Counted from the stretch's first letter, positions 1-5,255 are shown. The stretch: DNA of 5,255 nucleotides from CAXXIC01 sp964534355 (GCA_964534355.1 CAZHNZ010000191.1:1-5255); one strand, 5' to 3'. Numbers and translations are program-made. The notes: a model not told the origin generated them from the letters alone.

Positions 1-21
1 GTTGAACCATTTTGCGGACAT
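1..21 (-). CDS. 5' end of next head gene (partial)
   Basis: Seven codons (MSAKWFN) run off the window edge, starting at an ATG 19 bases after the portal stop codon. This start is preferred over the in-frame-shifted ATG at 26-24 because it sits at the same distance from the upstream TTGACA/GCGG element as the starts of the connector candidate and portal. In the lambda gene order the gene after the portal is the capsid maturation protease (gpC-like S49/ClpP family), and such proteins often have an early W-F/aromatic stretch, but seven residues cannot prove this. The role is inferred from position only. Confidence 0.5.
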
Positions 22-31
22 GACATCCGCA
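13..31 (-). repeat. Inverted repeat enclosing the start codon of the next head gene
   Basis: TGCGG (31-27) is complementary to CCGCA (17-13) with a 9-base spacer, and the ATG at 21-19 occupies loop positions 6-8. The same stem and the same ATG position recur at 1893-1911. A competing pairing, TGACA (39-35) with TGTCA (25-21), is also possible here. In RNA it would be a short GC-rich hairpin presenting or masking the start codon; in DNA it could be a dyad for a binding protein. Confidence 0.5.
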
Positions 32-40
32 GCGTGTCAA
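22..40 (-). promoter_or_regulatory. Junction element C (TTGACA-N4-GCGG) before next head gene
   Basis: TTGACA lies at 40-35, GCGG at 30-27, then five bases to the ATG at 21-19. The portal stop TAA (43-41) directly abuts TTGACA. It is one of four such elements in the window with the same internal spacing. There is no TATAAT-like box at the distance expected for a sigma-70 promoter, so a classical promoter is not supported. It may act in translation initiation, as an operator, or as a promoter for a non-standard sigma factor or phage polymerase. Confidence 0.6.
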
Positions 41-1564
41 TTATTCCTCTGGCATCGGGTCTTGTTCCTGTGCCGTGTCCGCTGGTTCCTCCGCAGCAAC
101 TGGCGCTGGCGAACCGGGAGCGGGCGGAAAAATTTCAAGGTCTGAAAGCTCGACCCCTTCCTCGGCAGAGATGCGGGCGATTGCCTTTTTGCGTTTCGCG
201 TAGTCGCGGATGATGTCCTCTGTCTGCTCGTCGGCATCCTGCCCGAGTTCGTTGAAATAGCGACGACGCGACAACAATCCAGCGCGCACCATCTCAAGGC
301 GCAGCCGGCCATCCCGCCCCTGATCTACAGTTAATTTCTGCGGCCCAACCCAAGCGCAACGATGCCAGTCAGGGCCGGGATTGTATAGCTCGCCATTCTT
401 GATCGCCTGCCAGATGGCATACCGCCAGAATCGAGCACAGAAATGATATTCAACAAGTGCTCGGATGCCGCCGAAGAAAACGTCGGCGTCGATCAATGCC
501 TGCCGGCTCGCCGTGCCACCGAGGCCGGCCATTGACCAGATGATTTCTGGCGAGACTCCGACGCTGTAAGCGCATTCGCGTGCAAGATCCTGCTTGTATG
601 CCAGATAGTTTGGATTCGGACGGTCAAACGTGTGAGCCGTCATTTTCTCCCCAGGTTTAAGTTGGACGGTTCCAACCCCAGGCAATAGCTCATCAAATTT
701 TGCCGTGCCTCCCTCTGCGGAAATAGTTTGCGTGCGCAGGTTTCCCCCCATGCCAACCTTGCCGGCTTCCTCTGACTCGATGGTCATCGCCACCTTTCCA
801 TTAAGCCGCTGCGCTGCCAACTCGGTATCGTCCATATCGCGCATGTCTTGGATGCGGTCCACCGCAGCACCAAGCCACGACACGCCACGAATCGCCCCGA
901 TGCGATGCGGTCTGAAAATATGCATCATGTCCTCTGCTGGGACAACCCGCATCGTTTGATTTGAGTAGTCAAAAACATCCTCGTGTACCAGATAGCCGGT
1001 TGCGCGCCCGTCTGAATTTAGGATGATTCCGTCCTCCGCTTCACCATCCGACCCGTAGACATGATCGCAGGTGATAAACCGTGCCATCGGGTTGCCGTCT
1101 GCCGATTTGTCGAGTTGCGCGAAAATCTCACCATCTGTTAGGACCGCCTCGATGATTGCGGTCTGTGCGGCGTAAAAATCATAGCGACCCGCCTTGTCGA
1201 ATGCCCATGGCACGTTGCAATAGCGATCCTCGAAAAACTGCTCAGCCGCTTTTGCAAACTCAGCGTCGGAGCATTGGCACTGCGGGACCAGCCCGTTGCC
1301 GACTGAGAAGCGCGCCGTTCCTCTTACAATGCGAGCAGCAAGGCCAGAGTTGTTGACGGTGTGACGCCCCTTTTCAAACATCCGGCAACGATCCCAAGAA
1401 GGAACCTCTTTCTTGGGGTTGAGGCTTGTCATCCAGACTCTTGCGCGGTCTGCTGTATCGCGTGCAGTTTCAAAGCTGGCGTTCTGCGGATCGCTTTTGC
1501 GCGGTCGCCCAGCCCCAGGTCTTGCCCCGCCACGCTTTGATTTAGCTTTGATTTCGTCGGCCAT
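41..1564 (-). CDS. Phage portal protein, lambda family
   Basis: This 507-residue protein forms the dodecameric portal ring through which DNA enters and leaves the head. It docks the terminase and later the connector. Family-like features in order: a conserved N-terminal clip/wing region around 70-91 (NNSGLAARIVRG then VGNGL); the DGE-IF strand near 144-148; the stretch around 213-262 with HIF-RPH-RIGAIRGVSWL followed by DDTELAAQ; and the YKQDLARECAYSVGVSPEII helix near 323-342. The length is close to that of lambda gpB. The ATG at 1564 is chosen over a GTG at 1576 (which would give 511 residues) because the junction element spacing fits the ATG. The N terminus is odd: residues 10-23 are basic and R/G/P-rich (GGARPGAGRPRK), like an AT-hook. 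The last 30 residues are rich in P, A and E and probably disordered. Confidence 0.93.
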   Translation of the reverse strand: MADEIKAKSKRGGARPGAGRPRKSDPQNASFETARDTADRARVWMTSLNPKKEVPSWDRCRMFEKGRHTVNNSGLAARIVRGTARFSVGNGLVPQCQCSDAEFAKAAEQFFEDRYCNVPWAFDKAGRYDFYAAQTAIIEAVLTDGEIFAQLDKSADGNPMARFITCDHVYGSDGEAEDGIILNSDGRATGYLVHEDVFDYSNQTMRVVPAEDMMHIFRPHRIGAIRGVSWLGAAVDRIQDMRDMDDTELAAQRLNGKVAMTIESEEAGKVGMGGNLRTQTISAEGGTAKFDELLPGVGTVQLKPGEKMTAHTFDRPNPNYLAYKQDLARECAYSVGVSPEIIWSMAGLGGTASRQALIDADVFFGGIRALVEYHFCARFWRYAIWQAIKNGELYNPGPDWHRCAWVGPQKLTVDQGRDGRLRLEMVRAGLLSRRRYFNELGQDADEQTEDIIRDYAKRKKAIARISAEEGVELSDLEIFPPAPGSPAPVAAEEPADTAQEQDPMPEE

Positions 1565-1573
1565 GCTTGGCCG
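1558..1573 (-). repeat. Inverted repeat enclosing the portal start codon
   Basis: CGGCC (1573-1569) pairs with GGCCG (1562-1558) across a 6-base loop, so most of the ATG (1564-1562) is in the loop and its last base is in the stem. The left arm is built from the GCGG box and the right arm from codons 2-3. The stem is shifted relative to the two TGCGG/CCGCA copies, but the arrangement around the ATG is similar. Confidence 0.45.
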
Positions 1574-1584
1574 CACGATGTCAA
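1565..1584 (-). promoter_or_regulatory. Junction element B (TTGACA-N4-GCGG) before portal
   Basis: TTGACA at 1584-1579, GCGG at 1574-1571, then six bases to the portal ATG. The stop codon of the preceding gene (TGA, 1583-1581) is embedded inside TTGACA. Spacing matches the other copies and supports ATG 1564 as the portal start. No AGGAGG-like sequence is present here. Confidence 0.6.
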
Positions 1585-1901
1585 ATCACTGGCGAGCTAA
1601 GCGGAACGGATGATCGGAAATCAACCGGCACGAAAAATTGACGGGTTGCCACAGTCTCAACCGGGTCAATCGCATCCAAAATCTCAGTAGTGATTTTCAG
1701 AATGTCAGCAGTCGAGACGAGAAGAACGCCAGACGAATTGCTGCCGTCGAAACCGCTAGACGTAATGTCCACAGTCGATTCGCCAGCCAGACTCGCCGTC
1801 GCCGCTTTGTCTGCGATTGCTTCAATCTGCGCAAGCGTGATCGCCCCCTGCGCGTAACGCCTGAGTAAATACGCCCTAACTCCTGAAATGTCTGCGGCCA
1901 T
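1581..1901 (-). CDS. Small protein in the gpW head-tail connector slot
   Basis: A 106-residue protein directly upstream of the portal, where lambda carries gpW, the small protein that plugs the portal after packaging and joins head to tail. Visible features: an N-terminal helical stretch (about 6-39, ending AATASLAG); a serine/glycine-rich segment (40-60) that could be the beta hairpin of the gpW fold; a second helix around 63-82 (STADILKITTEILDAIDPVE); and a hydrophobic/proline tail. The helix-hairpin-helix order and the position fit gpW, but it is longer than the 68-residue lambda protein and I see no decisive signature. The ATG at 1901 fits the junction-element spacing. A competing frame starting at 1924 is arginine-rich and looks like a shadow. 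The gene call is fairly sure; the function is inferred. Confidence 0.75.
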   Translation of the reverse strand: MAADISGVRAYLLRRYAQGAITLAQIEAIADKAATASLAGESTVDITSSGFDGSNSSGVLLVSTADILKITTEILDAIDPVETVATRQFFVPVDFRSSVPLSSPVI

Positions 1902-1911
1902 ACTTGCCGCA
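1893..1911 (-). repeat. Inverted repeat enclosing the connector gene start codon
   Basis: TGCGG (1911-1907) is complementary to CCGCA (1897-1893) with a 9-base spacer, and the ATG at 1901-1899 lies at spacer positions 6-8. Stem sequence, loop length and ATG position are identical to those at 13-31, while the loop bases differ. That is the pattern expected if the pairing, rather than the loop sequence, is kept. Confidence 0.5.
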
Positions 1912-1920
1912 TGTTGTCAA
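1902..1920 (-). promoter_or_regulatory. Junction element A (TTGACA-N4-GCGG) before connector gene
   Basis: TTGACA at 1920-1915, GCGG at 1910-1907, then five bases to ATG 1901. The stop TGA of the preceding gene (1923-1921) directly abuts TTGACA, exactly as the portal stop abuts element C. The element fills the whole intergenic gap, so there is no room for anything else. Confidence 0.6.
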
Positions 1921-2163
1921 TCATTCTGCTGGCGATCTGTAGTTTGCTCCCTGCTCTAACTTATAGTCGCAAACCAAAATCCCATCTTGCAGCCGAGGAA
2001 CAAACTGCCTGATAGACGTTGCAGTTTTCACAAACACCATCGGGAATGCATTATTCCGCATTCTAACCCGCTTCCTTCCATCTGGGAATCCGCGCATCCC
2101 TGCAAATGCGAATACGCCGAATGGTATATCTTTGCAAGCATTTCTGATTAGCATTGCGCTCAC
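1921..2163 (-). CDS. Hypothetical protein, 80 residues
   Basis: I do not recognise this protein. Its GTG start overlaps the stop codon of the DUF3102-like gene in a GTGA arrangement (4-base overlap), which supports translational coupling and a real gene. An in-frame ATG at 2154 would shorten it to 77 residues. The sequence is fairly basic in the middle (about 22-37, with GRKRVRMR), and has a hydrophobic start (PFGVFAFAG, 14-22) and a short acidic tail. There is no signal peptide, membrane helix or cysteine cluster. Its stop abuts junction element A. It could be a small DNA- or RNA-associated phage protein, but nothing shows that. Confidence 0.6.
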   Translation of the reverse strand: MSAMLIRNACKDIPFGVFAFAGMRGFPDGRKRVRMRNNAFPMVFVKTATSIRQFVPRLQDGILVCDYKLEQGANYRSPAE

Positions 2164-2657
2164 AACTGCCCGTAGATTTCCACAAGTGGTTTGATGCGAT
2201 GCTTGAACGTCAACCGCTCAGCCTCAGACCAATCAGCAACCGGGCGATGATCGAGGGTGCGATTGAATCGCTCTGTGATTTTCTCAATCTCAGTCAGCCA
2301 GTTTGTCCCCAGCGGGTCACGGTCGTTGCTGGTGCGCTCTTTCTTGGCCTCTCCTCCCGCAAAGAACAGCAGGAGTTGCGCGCCGCCAAACGTCTCGATT
2401 CCACGTTCGCGGATCTTCTTAGCGCCAGACATGAATTTGCCGGCAACGTCGATGCTGATGGATGGGCAATTAACAGCCATCCATTCGCGCCAGGATGACC
2501 GTGCAAAGGTTTTTGCCTCAGTAAGAAGCTCGCCACACCGGACAGCTTCTTCAACGGCTGTTTTCGCGTGCGCTTTTACGTTGTCGGCCTGCATCATGGC
2601 TTCCGCAAAAGCCTCGTTGATGTTTTCCGCCAGTGATGTGCTAAGTTCAGTTGTCAT
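2160..2657 (-). CDS. DUF3102-like phage protein
   Basis: A 165-residue soluble protein. Residues about 30-82 follow the pattern of DUF3102 proteins: a long helix with AVEEAVRCGELLTEAK, then a W-REW segment (56-59), then a segment ending in a lysine-rich GAKKIRER stretch. In that family this part tends to look like 'gRLL-EAK...W--WL--n...-S-rtA--ym', often read as a helix-turn-helix, so a DNA-binding or regulatory role is possible but unproven. The C-terminal half (about 118-163) is charged and helical. The start is an ATG preceded by a 16-base A-rich leader (2673-2658) with no Shine-Dalgarno sequence and no TTGACA element. The long antisense frames here are shadows. The family match is from memory of the pattern. 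Confidence 0.75.
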   Translation of the reverse strand: MTTELSTSLAENINEAFAEAMMQADNVKAHAKTAVEEAVRCGELLTEAKTFARSSWREWMAVNCPSISIDVAGKFMSGAKKIRERGIETFGGAQLLLFFAGGEAKKERTSNDRDPLGTNWLTEIEKITERFNRTLDHRPVADWSEAERLTFKHRIKPLVEIYGQL

Positions 2658-2673
2658 TGTGTTTTTGGTTTTT

Positions 2674-3078
2674 CTATTTGATTTCTTGGATCTGGCTCTT
2701 GCGCTCAGTGTAATACGTTGCGCGAGTTTCTTTTGATTTCTGCCCGACTAGCTCAACGAGATGCTGCTTGCGTTGAAGCCTGAGAAGCTGAGTTGATCCA
2801 GCCGCCCGCGTTTTCCCGAACATATCGCAAATCTCTGCCATGCTTTTCCCTGCATAGGCTGGATGCTGGAAGTAGTGGCAGGCTACCGCGAGCCGGAAGC
2901 GCATGTCGTTGTCGCCACGCTTCCCCTCTCGGATGTAGTTGAGCATCCCGACGATTGCCGGGAGCAGTCTTTTTGCCGCTTCCCTATACGCGTTCTCTTG
3001 CTCCTCGCTCGCGTAAAGCGTTTCCCTAAATGAATCGTCAACTGCATCGTCGGCTGGGTCTTCAAAGTCGTGTTGCAC
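2674..3078 (-). CDS. Predicted helix-turn-helix protein
   Basis: A 134-residue protein of unknown function. The first 25 residues are acidic. A helical region follows (28-50), and residues about 79-106 read as a helix-turn-helix: SMAEICDMFGKTRAAGSTQLLRLQ is split by the turn around F-G-K-T, as in sigma-region-4 or transposase-type DNA-binding helices. The C terminus is basic. The start is a GTG, because an in-frame TAA lies four codons upstream and the first internal ATG is residue 45. The gene begins 41 bases after the terL stop and ends in TAG 16 bases before the next gene. It could be a late-gene regulator, or an accessory packaging protein that binds phage DNA. Confidence 0.7.
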   Translation of the reverse strand: MQHDFEDPADDAVDDSFRETLYASEEQENAYREAAKRLLPAIVGMLNYIREGKRGDNDMRFRLAVACHYFQHPAYAGKSMAEICDMFGKTRAAGSTQLLRLQRKQHLVELVGQKSKETRATYYTERKSQIQEIK

Positions 3079-3099
3079 GCCAAAGGCTTAGCAGGTTTC

Positions 3100-3113
3100 A
3101 GCCCGTTTGTCAA
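3100..3113 (-). promoter_or_regulatory. Orphan or degenerate copy of the junction element after terL
   Basis: An exact TTGACA (3113-3108) lies six bases after the terL stop (3122-3120). It is followed by four bases and then GGCT instead of GCGG. Where an ATG would be expected there is CTG (3094-3092), leading only to a short frame, and the annotated GTG at 3078 is too far away and out of register. This looks like a broken copy of the element or the left-over edge of an older junction. Confidence 0.35.
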
Positions 3114-3119
3114 GTGAAT

Positions 3120-4820
3120 TCATCCGTTAGCTAAATTTTTCGCAAGAATCCAGTGCGCCACTAAATGCAGTTTAGTGCAATCGCCGTAGTGGTCGCCCGC
3201 TACCTTGCGCCATTCCTTGATTTTCCCGGTCTTGCTGGGGACTAACCTTTGCCCCATATGACCTCGCAGAAAATCTTCGCTTGAATCAACAGGGAAATAC
3301 AGCCTCGGCGGTTTCAGCATCGCAATGCGCTCGATGTAGAGTGATACCTTGGCCGCCCGGTCAACGTAGGAATACAGGAACAATCCTGGGCGTTCTTTTA
3401 GTTCCGTCTGGCTCCATGTCCCAAACGTGCCGCCGCTGCCTTTTGACGGATACAGCACGCCCCCGCCACGTTGGCAAATGTCGTAGATGCGTTCAGTAAA
3501 ATCGCCAGAGTCGATCAATCCGGCATGGATGCCAACAGATGAGCCGGCGGGCGTTGGCCATTGCTGCATGGCAACCTGCAAAATGTCCTCTGGCGATAGT
3601 GTCTCGCCATAGTCAAAAACGTAGATTTCCCCATCCTTGTTGTGAGCAGCAACTGACCAATGCGTTTGCATCTGGCCGGGGTCGGCTGAGATTGTAACAA
3701 ACCATGGCGATTCAATCGGACAAAGACCCTGCCGGTAGTCGGAGCGGATTTTTAGAACATCCTCGTCCTTCGCTCCACCGCCCTGATCTTCCCACGGTTG
3801 CGCCAATCTCTTTTGCTTGAACTGCCGCAGCGGGTCCATGTTGCCACGCTTTTCCTCGCCGTTGGCTTTGACCCATTCCTCGACAAGCGTTGCCCAAGGA
3901 ATCCACCAAATAGCCATTGCTGGAAACGTCGCGCCGATGCGCCCCTGCATTCCGTCCGACGTTTTGACATATTCCCCGCTTGTCGCCAGCCTACGTCGCG
4001 TATCCGGCTTGTCGTGAAAAACGGCATTGCACGCGCAACATTCCATGTGAACCGAATCGGCCAGCGCACGCCAATCAATAGCGCCGGATCTGGAAAGCGT
4101 GATCTCGTATTTCATCTGCTCCCAACGCCACGGCTGGCGCTGCCCGCACTCTGGGCATGCGAACTGGAACTCATGTTTGCAGGTGGCCTCAAATGCGGCG
4201 TCGAACTGATCGCCGGCCTCGCCAGCCTGCCCAACGAAAATTCTCTTACTGTTCCATCGGTCATGAGTGCGCCGGCGAAACTCCTCAACAAGACCATGAT
4301 CCCATCTCCAAACTTCGTCACCGATGCACCAACGAAGCGACTTGCTTTGCAGGTTGTTTAGGTTTGCGCCATTCGCAAACATCGGCATATGTGGGAAAAG
4401 GATAGAACTTTTCCGCTTGCTGTGCCGGTTCTTTGGCCATAGCGGAGTGATCGGATCGCATGACTCAAGCACGCCGCGAAGCCTTGTTTCGGCCCAATCG
4501 GTCGCATCTGGATCTGACTGCATGACGAACATTGTTCCTCCCGGCTCCCGTGCCACAATCCACGGTGCAAGCACCTCAAACATCGTGGTCTTGCCAGCGC
4601 CGACCGGAGCGCACATTACGATTTCCCTAGTCTCTGCATCGGTCGCCCATTCAAGGATCTTGTTTAGCCATGGCGCTTGGTTTCGGTTAAACCGCTTCGC
4701 CCGGTCGGAGTGCGGGAATTGAACAAACTCCTCAGCCCAATCGAGAATGCCGCGAGTGTCAGTCTCTCGCAGGCTGGCAACCAAGCCGTCAACTAACGGA
4801 TTCAAGGCGCTCACAGACAT
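3120..4820 (-). CDS. Terminase large subunit, GpA family
   Basis: A 566-residue packaging motor: an ATPase that drives DNA into the prohead and a nuclease that cuts the concatemer, acting at the portal with the small subunit. Visible: P-loop APVGAGKTT at 71-79, with alanine where the first P-loop glycine usually is; Walker B CIGDEV at 165-170, giving D168 and likely catalytic E169; and a possible zinc site from C222/C225 (CPECG) with C261/C264 (CCAC). The RNase-H-like nuclease has acidic residues D380 (ISADPGQ), D437 (LIDSGD) and D547 (HYGDCTK). These fit Pfam phage_terminase_GpA. The length is somewhat shorter than lambda gpA (641). The start ATG lies inside terS (32-base overlap), so expression is probably coupled. 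No junction element precedes it. Confidence 0.96.
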   Translation of the reverse strand: MSVSALNPLVDGLVASLRETDTRGILDWAEEFVQFPHSDRAKRFNRNQAPWLNKILEWATDAETREIVMCAPVGAGKTTMFEVLAPWIVAREPGGTMFVMQSDPDATDWAETRLRGVLESCDPITPLWPKNRHSKRKSSILFPHMPMFANGANLNNLQSKSLRWCIGDEVWRWDHGLVEEFRRRTHDRWNSKRIFVGQAGEAGDQFDAAFEATCKHEFQFACPECGQRQPWRWEQMKYEITLSRSGAIDWRALADSVHMECCACNAVFHDKPDTRRRLATSGEYVKTSDGMQGRIGATFPAMAIWWIPWATLVEEWVKANGEEKRGNMDPLRQFKQKRLAQPWEDQGGGAKDEDVLKIRSDYRQGLCPIESPWFVTISADPGQMQTHWSVAAHNKDGEIYVFDYGETLSPEDILQVAMQQWPTPAGSSVGIHAGLIDSGDFTERIYDICQRGGGVLYPSKGSGGTFGTWSQTELKERPGLFLYSYVDRAAKVSLYIERIAMLKPPRLYFPVDSSEDFLRGHMGQRLVPSKTGKIKEWRKVAGDHYGDCTKLHLVAHWILAKNLANG

Positions 4821-5196
4821 CGTTGACTAGCCGTTGGACATGGCTAGCGATCACTGTTCGCATCTCGCCAGCGTTCAGCCCTTCCAGAAGTGGAGGTAGA
4901 TTGATCTCCAATGATACCGCCTCGGTTTTGAATACCGCCCCGGCTGAAAGAGCCGCTTCCCGAACTTTCGCCGCTGGGATGTTGTCTCGACGTAGAATTG
5001 CCAGTTTTTCGGCAAGTACGTTGGCCTCAAGATTGAGTTTCCTGAGCTTTGCTGACTCGATGTCGGCAACATCCTCCATCGTGACGCCGGCCTTGATCAA
5101 GTCGTTGGCCTGACGCTTTTTGATACCCAGCTTTTGTTCGATTGTCTCGCGCTTTTGGTTGCGCGGTCTGCCCCTCCCTCGCTTGGTTTCGCTCAT
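4789..5196 (-). CDS. Terminase small subunit, Nu1-like
   Basis: A 135-residue DNA-recognition subunit of the terminase that would bind the cos/pac site and load the large subunit. The N terminus is basic and AT-hook-like (KRGRGRPRNQKR, 5-16), followed by a predicted helix-turn-helix (about 17-45: EQKLGIKKRQANDLIKAG). Next is a long charged helix (47-72, AKLRKLNLEANVLAEKLAILRR), a short linker (NIPAAKVREA) and a C-terminal helical oligomerisation region to 135 (LEINLPPLLEGL, then EMRTVIASHV). This layout is typical of Nu1-type small subunits adjacent to a GpA-type large subunit. An in-frame TAA two codons upstream fixes ATG 5196 as the start. It overlaps terL at its end. Confidence 0.88.
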   Translation of the reverse strand: MSETKRGRGRPRNQKRETIEQKLGIKKRQANDLIKAGVTMEDVADIESAKLRKLNLEANVLAEKLAILRRDNIPAAKVREAALSAGAVFKTEAVSLEINLPPLLEGLNAGEMRTVIASHVQRLVNDVCERLESVS

Positions 5197-5216
5197 GGAT
5201 TACCGGGCGCTGTCAA
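5197..5216 (-). promoter_or_regulatory. Junction element D (TTGACA-N4-CCGG) before terS
   Basis: TTGACA at 5216-5211, CCGG at 5206-5203, then six bases to ATG 5196. It is the fourth copy with the same spacing, although the second box starts with C. The start-codon hairpin is much weaker than at the other three (only CGC/GCG with a long loop). A TGA lies inside TTGACA (5215-5213), as at element B. Confidence 0.5.
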
Positions 5217-5255
5217 AAATAATACTCATGCGCTTTGAGCGAGAGACGACACAAC
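5213..5255 (-). other. Possible 3' end of the gene upstream of terS
   Basis: One reading frame stays open from the window edge to a TGA at 5215-5213 inside TTGACA, ending in AHEYYF. It is the frame that would mirror junction B. The other two frames also stay open to stops at 5228-5226 and 5202-5200, so the true gene end cannot be decided from 40 bases. Confidence 0.2.

Noticed and set aside
1562..1576. GTG at 1576 as portal start
   Set aside because: It would overlap the GCGG box; the ATG at 1564 has the spacing seen at the other three elements.
1915..1920. TTGACA as a sigma-70 -35 box
   Set aside because: None of the copies has a TATAAT-like sequence 16-18 bases downstream; that position falls at the start codon.
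1697..1924. 75-residue frame starting with an ATGA overlap at 1924
   Set aside because: It is arginine- and serine-rich with no plausible fold, overlaps the connector gene in another frame, and its start does not fit the junction-element spacing.
2154..2736. Two plus-strand frames of 114 and 159 residues
   Set aside because: They are opposite the DUF3102-like gene and its neighbours, which have overlaps and a family-like pattern; the plus-strand proteins show no recognisable domain.
2883..3113. 76-residue frame with a TTG start within the orphan TTGACA
   Set aside because: It is rich in K, R, T and S, and is a frame-shifted reading of the HTH gene; the HTH frame makes more sense.
3964..3969. 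TTGACA on the plus strand
   Set aside because: It lies inside terL, in antisense direction, with no second box or gene start, and one such hit is expected by chance.
3798..4361. 187-residue open frame on the plus strand
   Set aside because: It is antisense to well-supported terL ATPase and zinc-site sequence; its protein looks like a composition shadow.
5200..5229. Nine-codon leader peptide MSIIFDSAR upstream of terS
   Set aside because: It is too short to distinguish from chance, and may be the tail of a longer upstream frame that leaves the window.
5197..5255. cos site upstream of terS
   Set aside because: In lambda, cos lies just before nu1, but the 59 bases available show no clear cos-like repeats, and the site would more likely lie beyond the window.

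Overview
The window is part of a tailed-phage genome, either a free phage or a prophage, carrying the DNA-packaging and portal region. All supported genes lie on the minus strand and are packed tightly, so the sequence is best read from position 5255 down to 1. The order matches the lambda-type head module (small terminase, large terminase, small connector slot, portal, then the next head gene). Three extra small genes sit between the large terminase and the connector slot. The host cannot be named. The DNA looks moderately GC-rich by eye, the standard code with TGA, TAA and TAG stops fits, and no gene has a clear AGGAGG-type ribosome binding site. That is compatible with a host lineage that uses Shine-Dalgarno sequences little, but it does not identify one.

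In transcription order: a small terminase subunit of Nu1 type (5196-4789); a GpA-family large terminase with ATPase and nuclease motifs (4820-3120), overlapping it by 32 bases; a predicted helix-turn-helix protein (3078-2674); a DUF3102-like protein (2657-2160); an unrecognised 80-residue protein (2163-1921); a 106-residue protein in the position of the head-tail connector gpW (1901-1581); a lambda-family portal (1564-41); and the first seven codons of the next head gene (21-1), whose expected role is capsid maturation protease. The two terminase subunits would recognise, cut and pump DNA through the portal. The connector candidate would close the portal vertex after filling. The DNA-binding-like protein and the DUF3102-like protein may be regulators or cargo.

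The most unusual signal is non-coding. Four gene starts (terS, connector, portal, next head gene) are preceded by the same two-part element, TTGACA-N4-SCGG-N5/6-ATG. Every exact TTGACA on the minus strand of this window is at a gene junction: these four plus one orphan copy just after terL. In three of the four, the GCGG box and codons 2-3 form an inverted repeat that puts the ATG in the loop of a possible hairpin. The element is absent from terL, which overlaps terS, and from the three extra genes. This suggests a gene-start signal specific to the core structural genes, and a later insertion of the extra genes.
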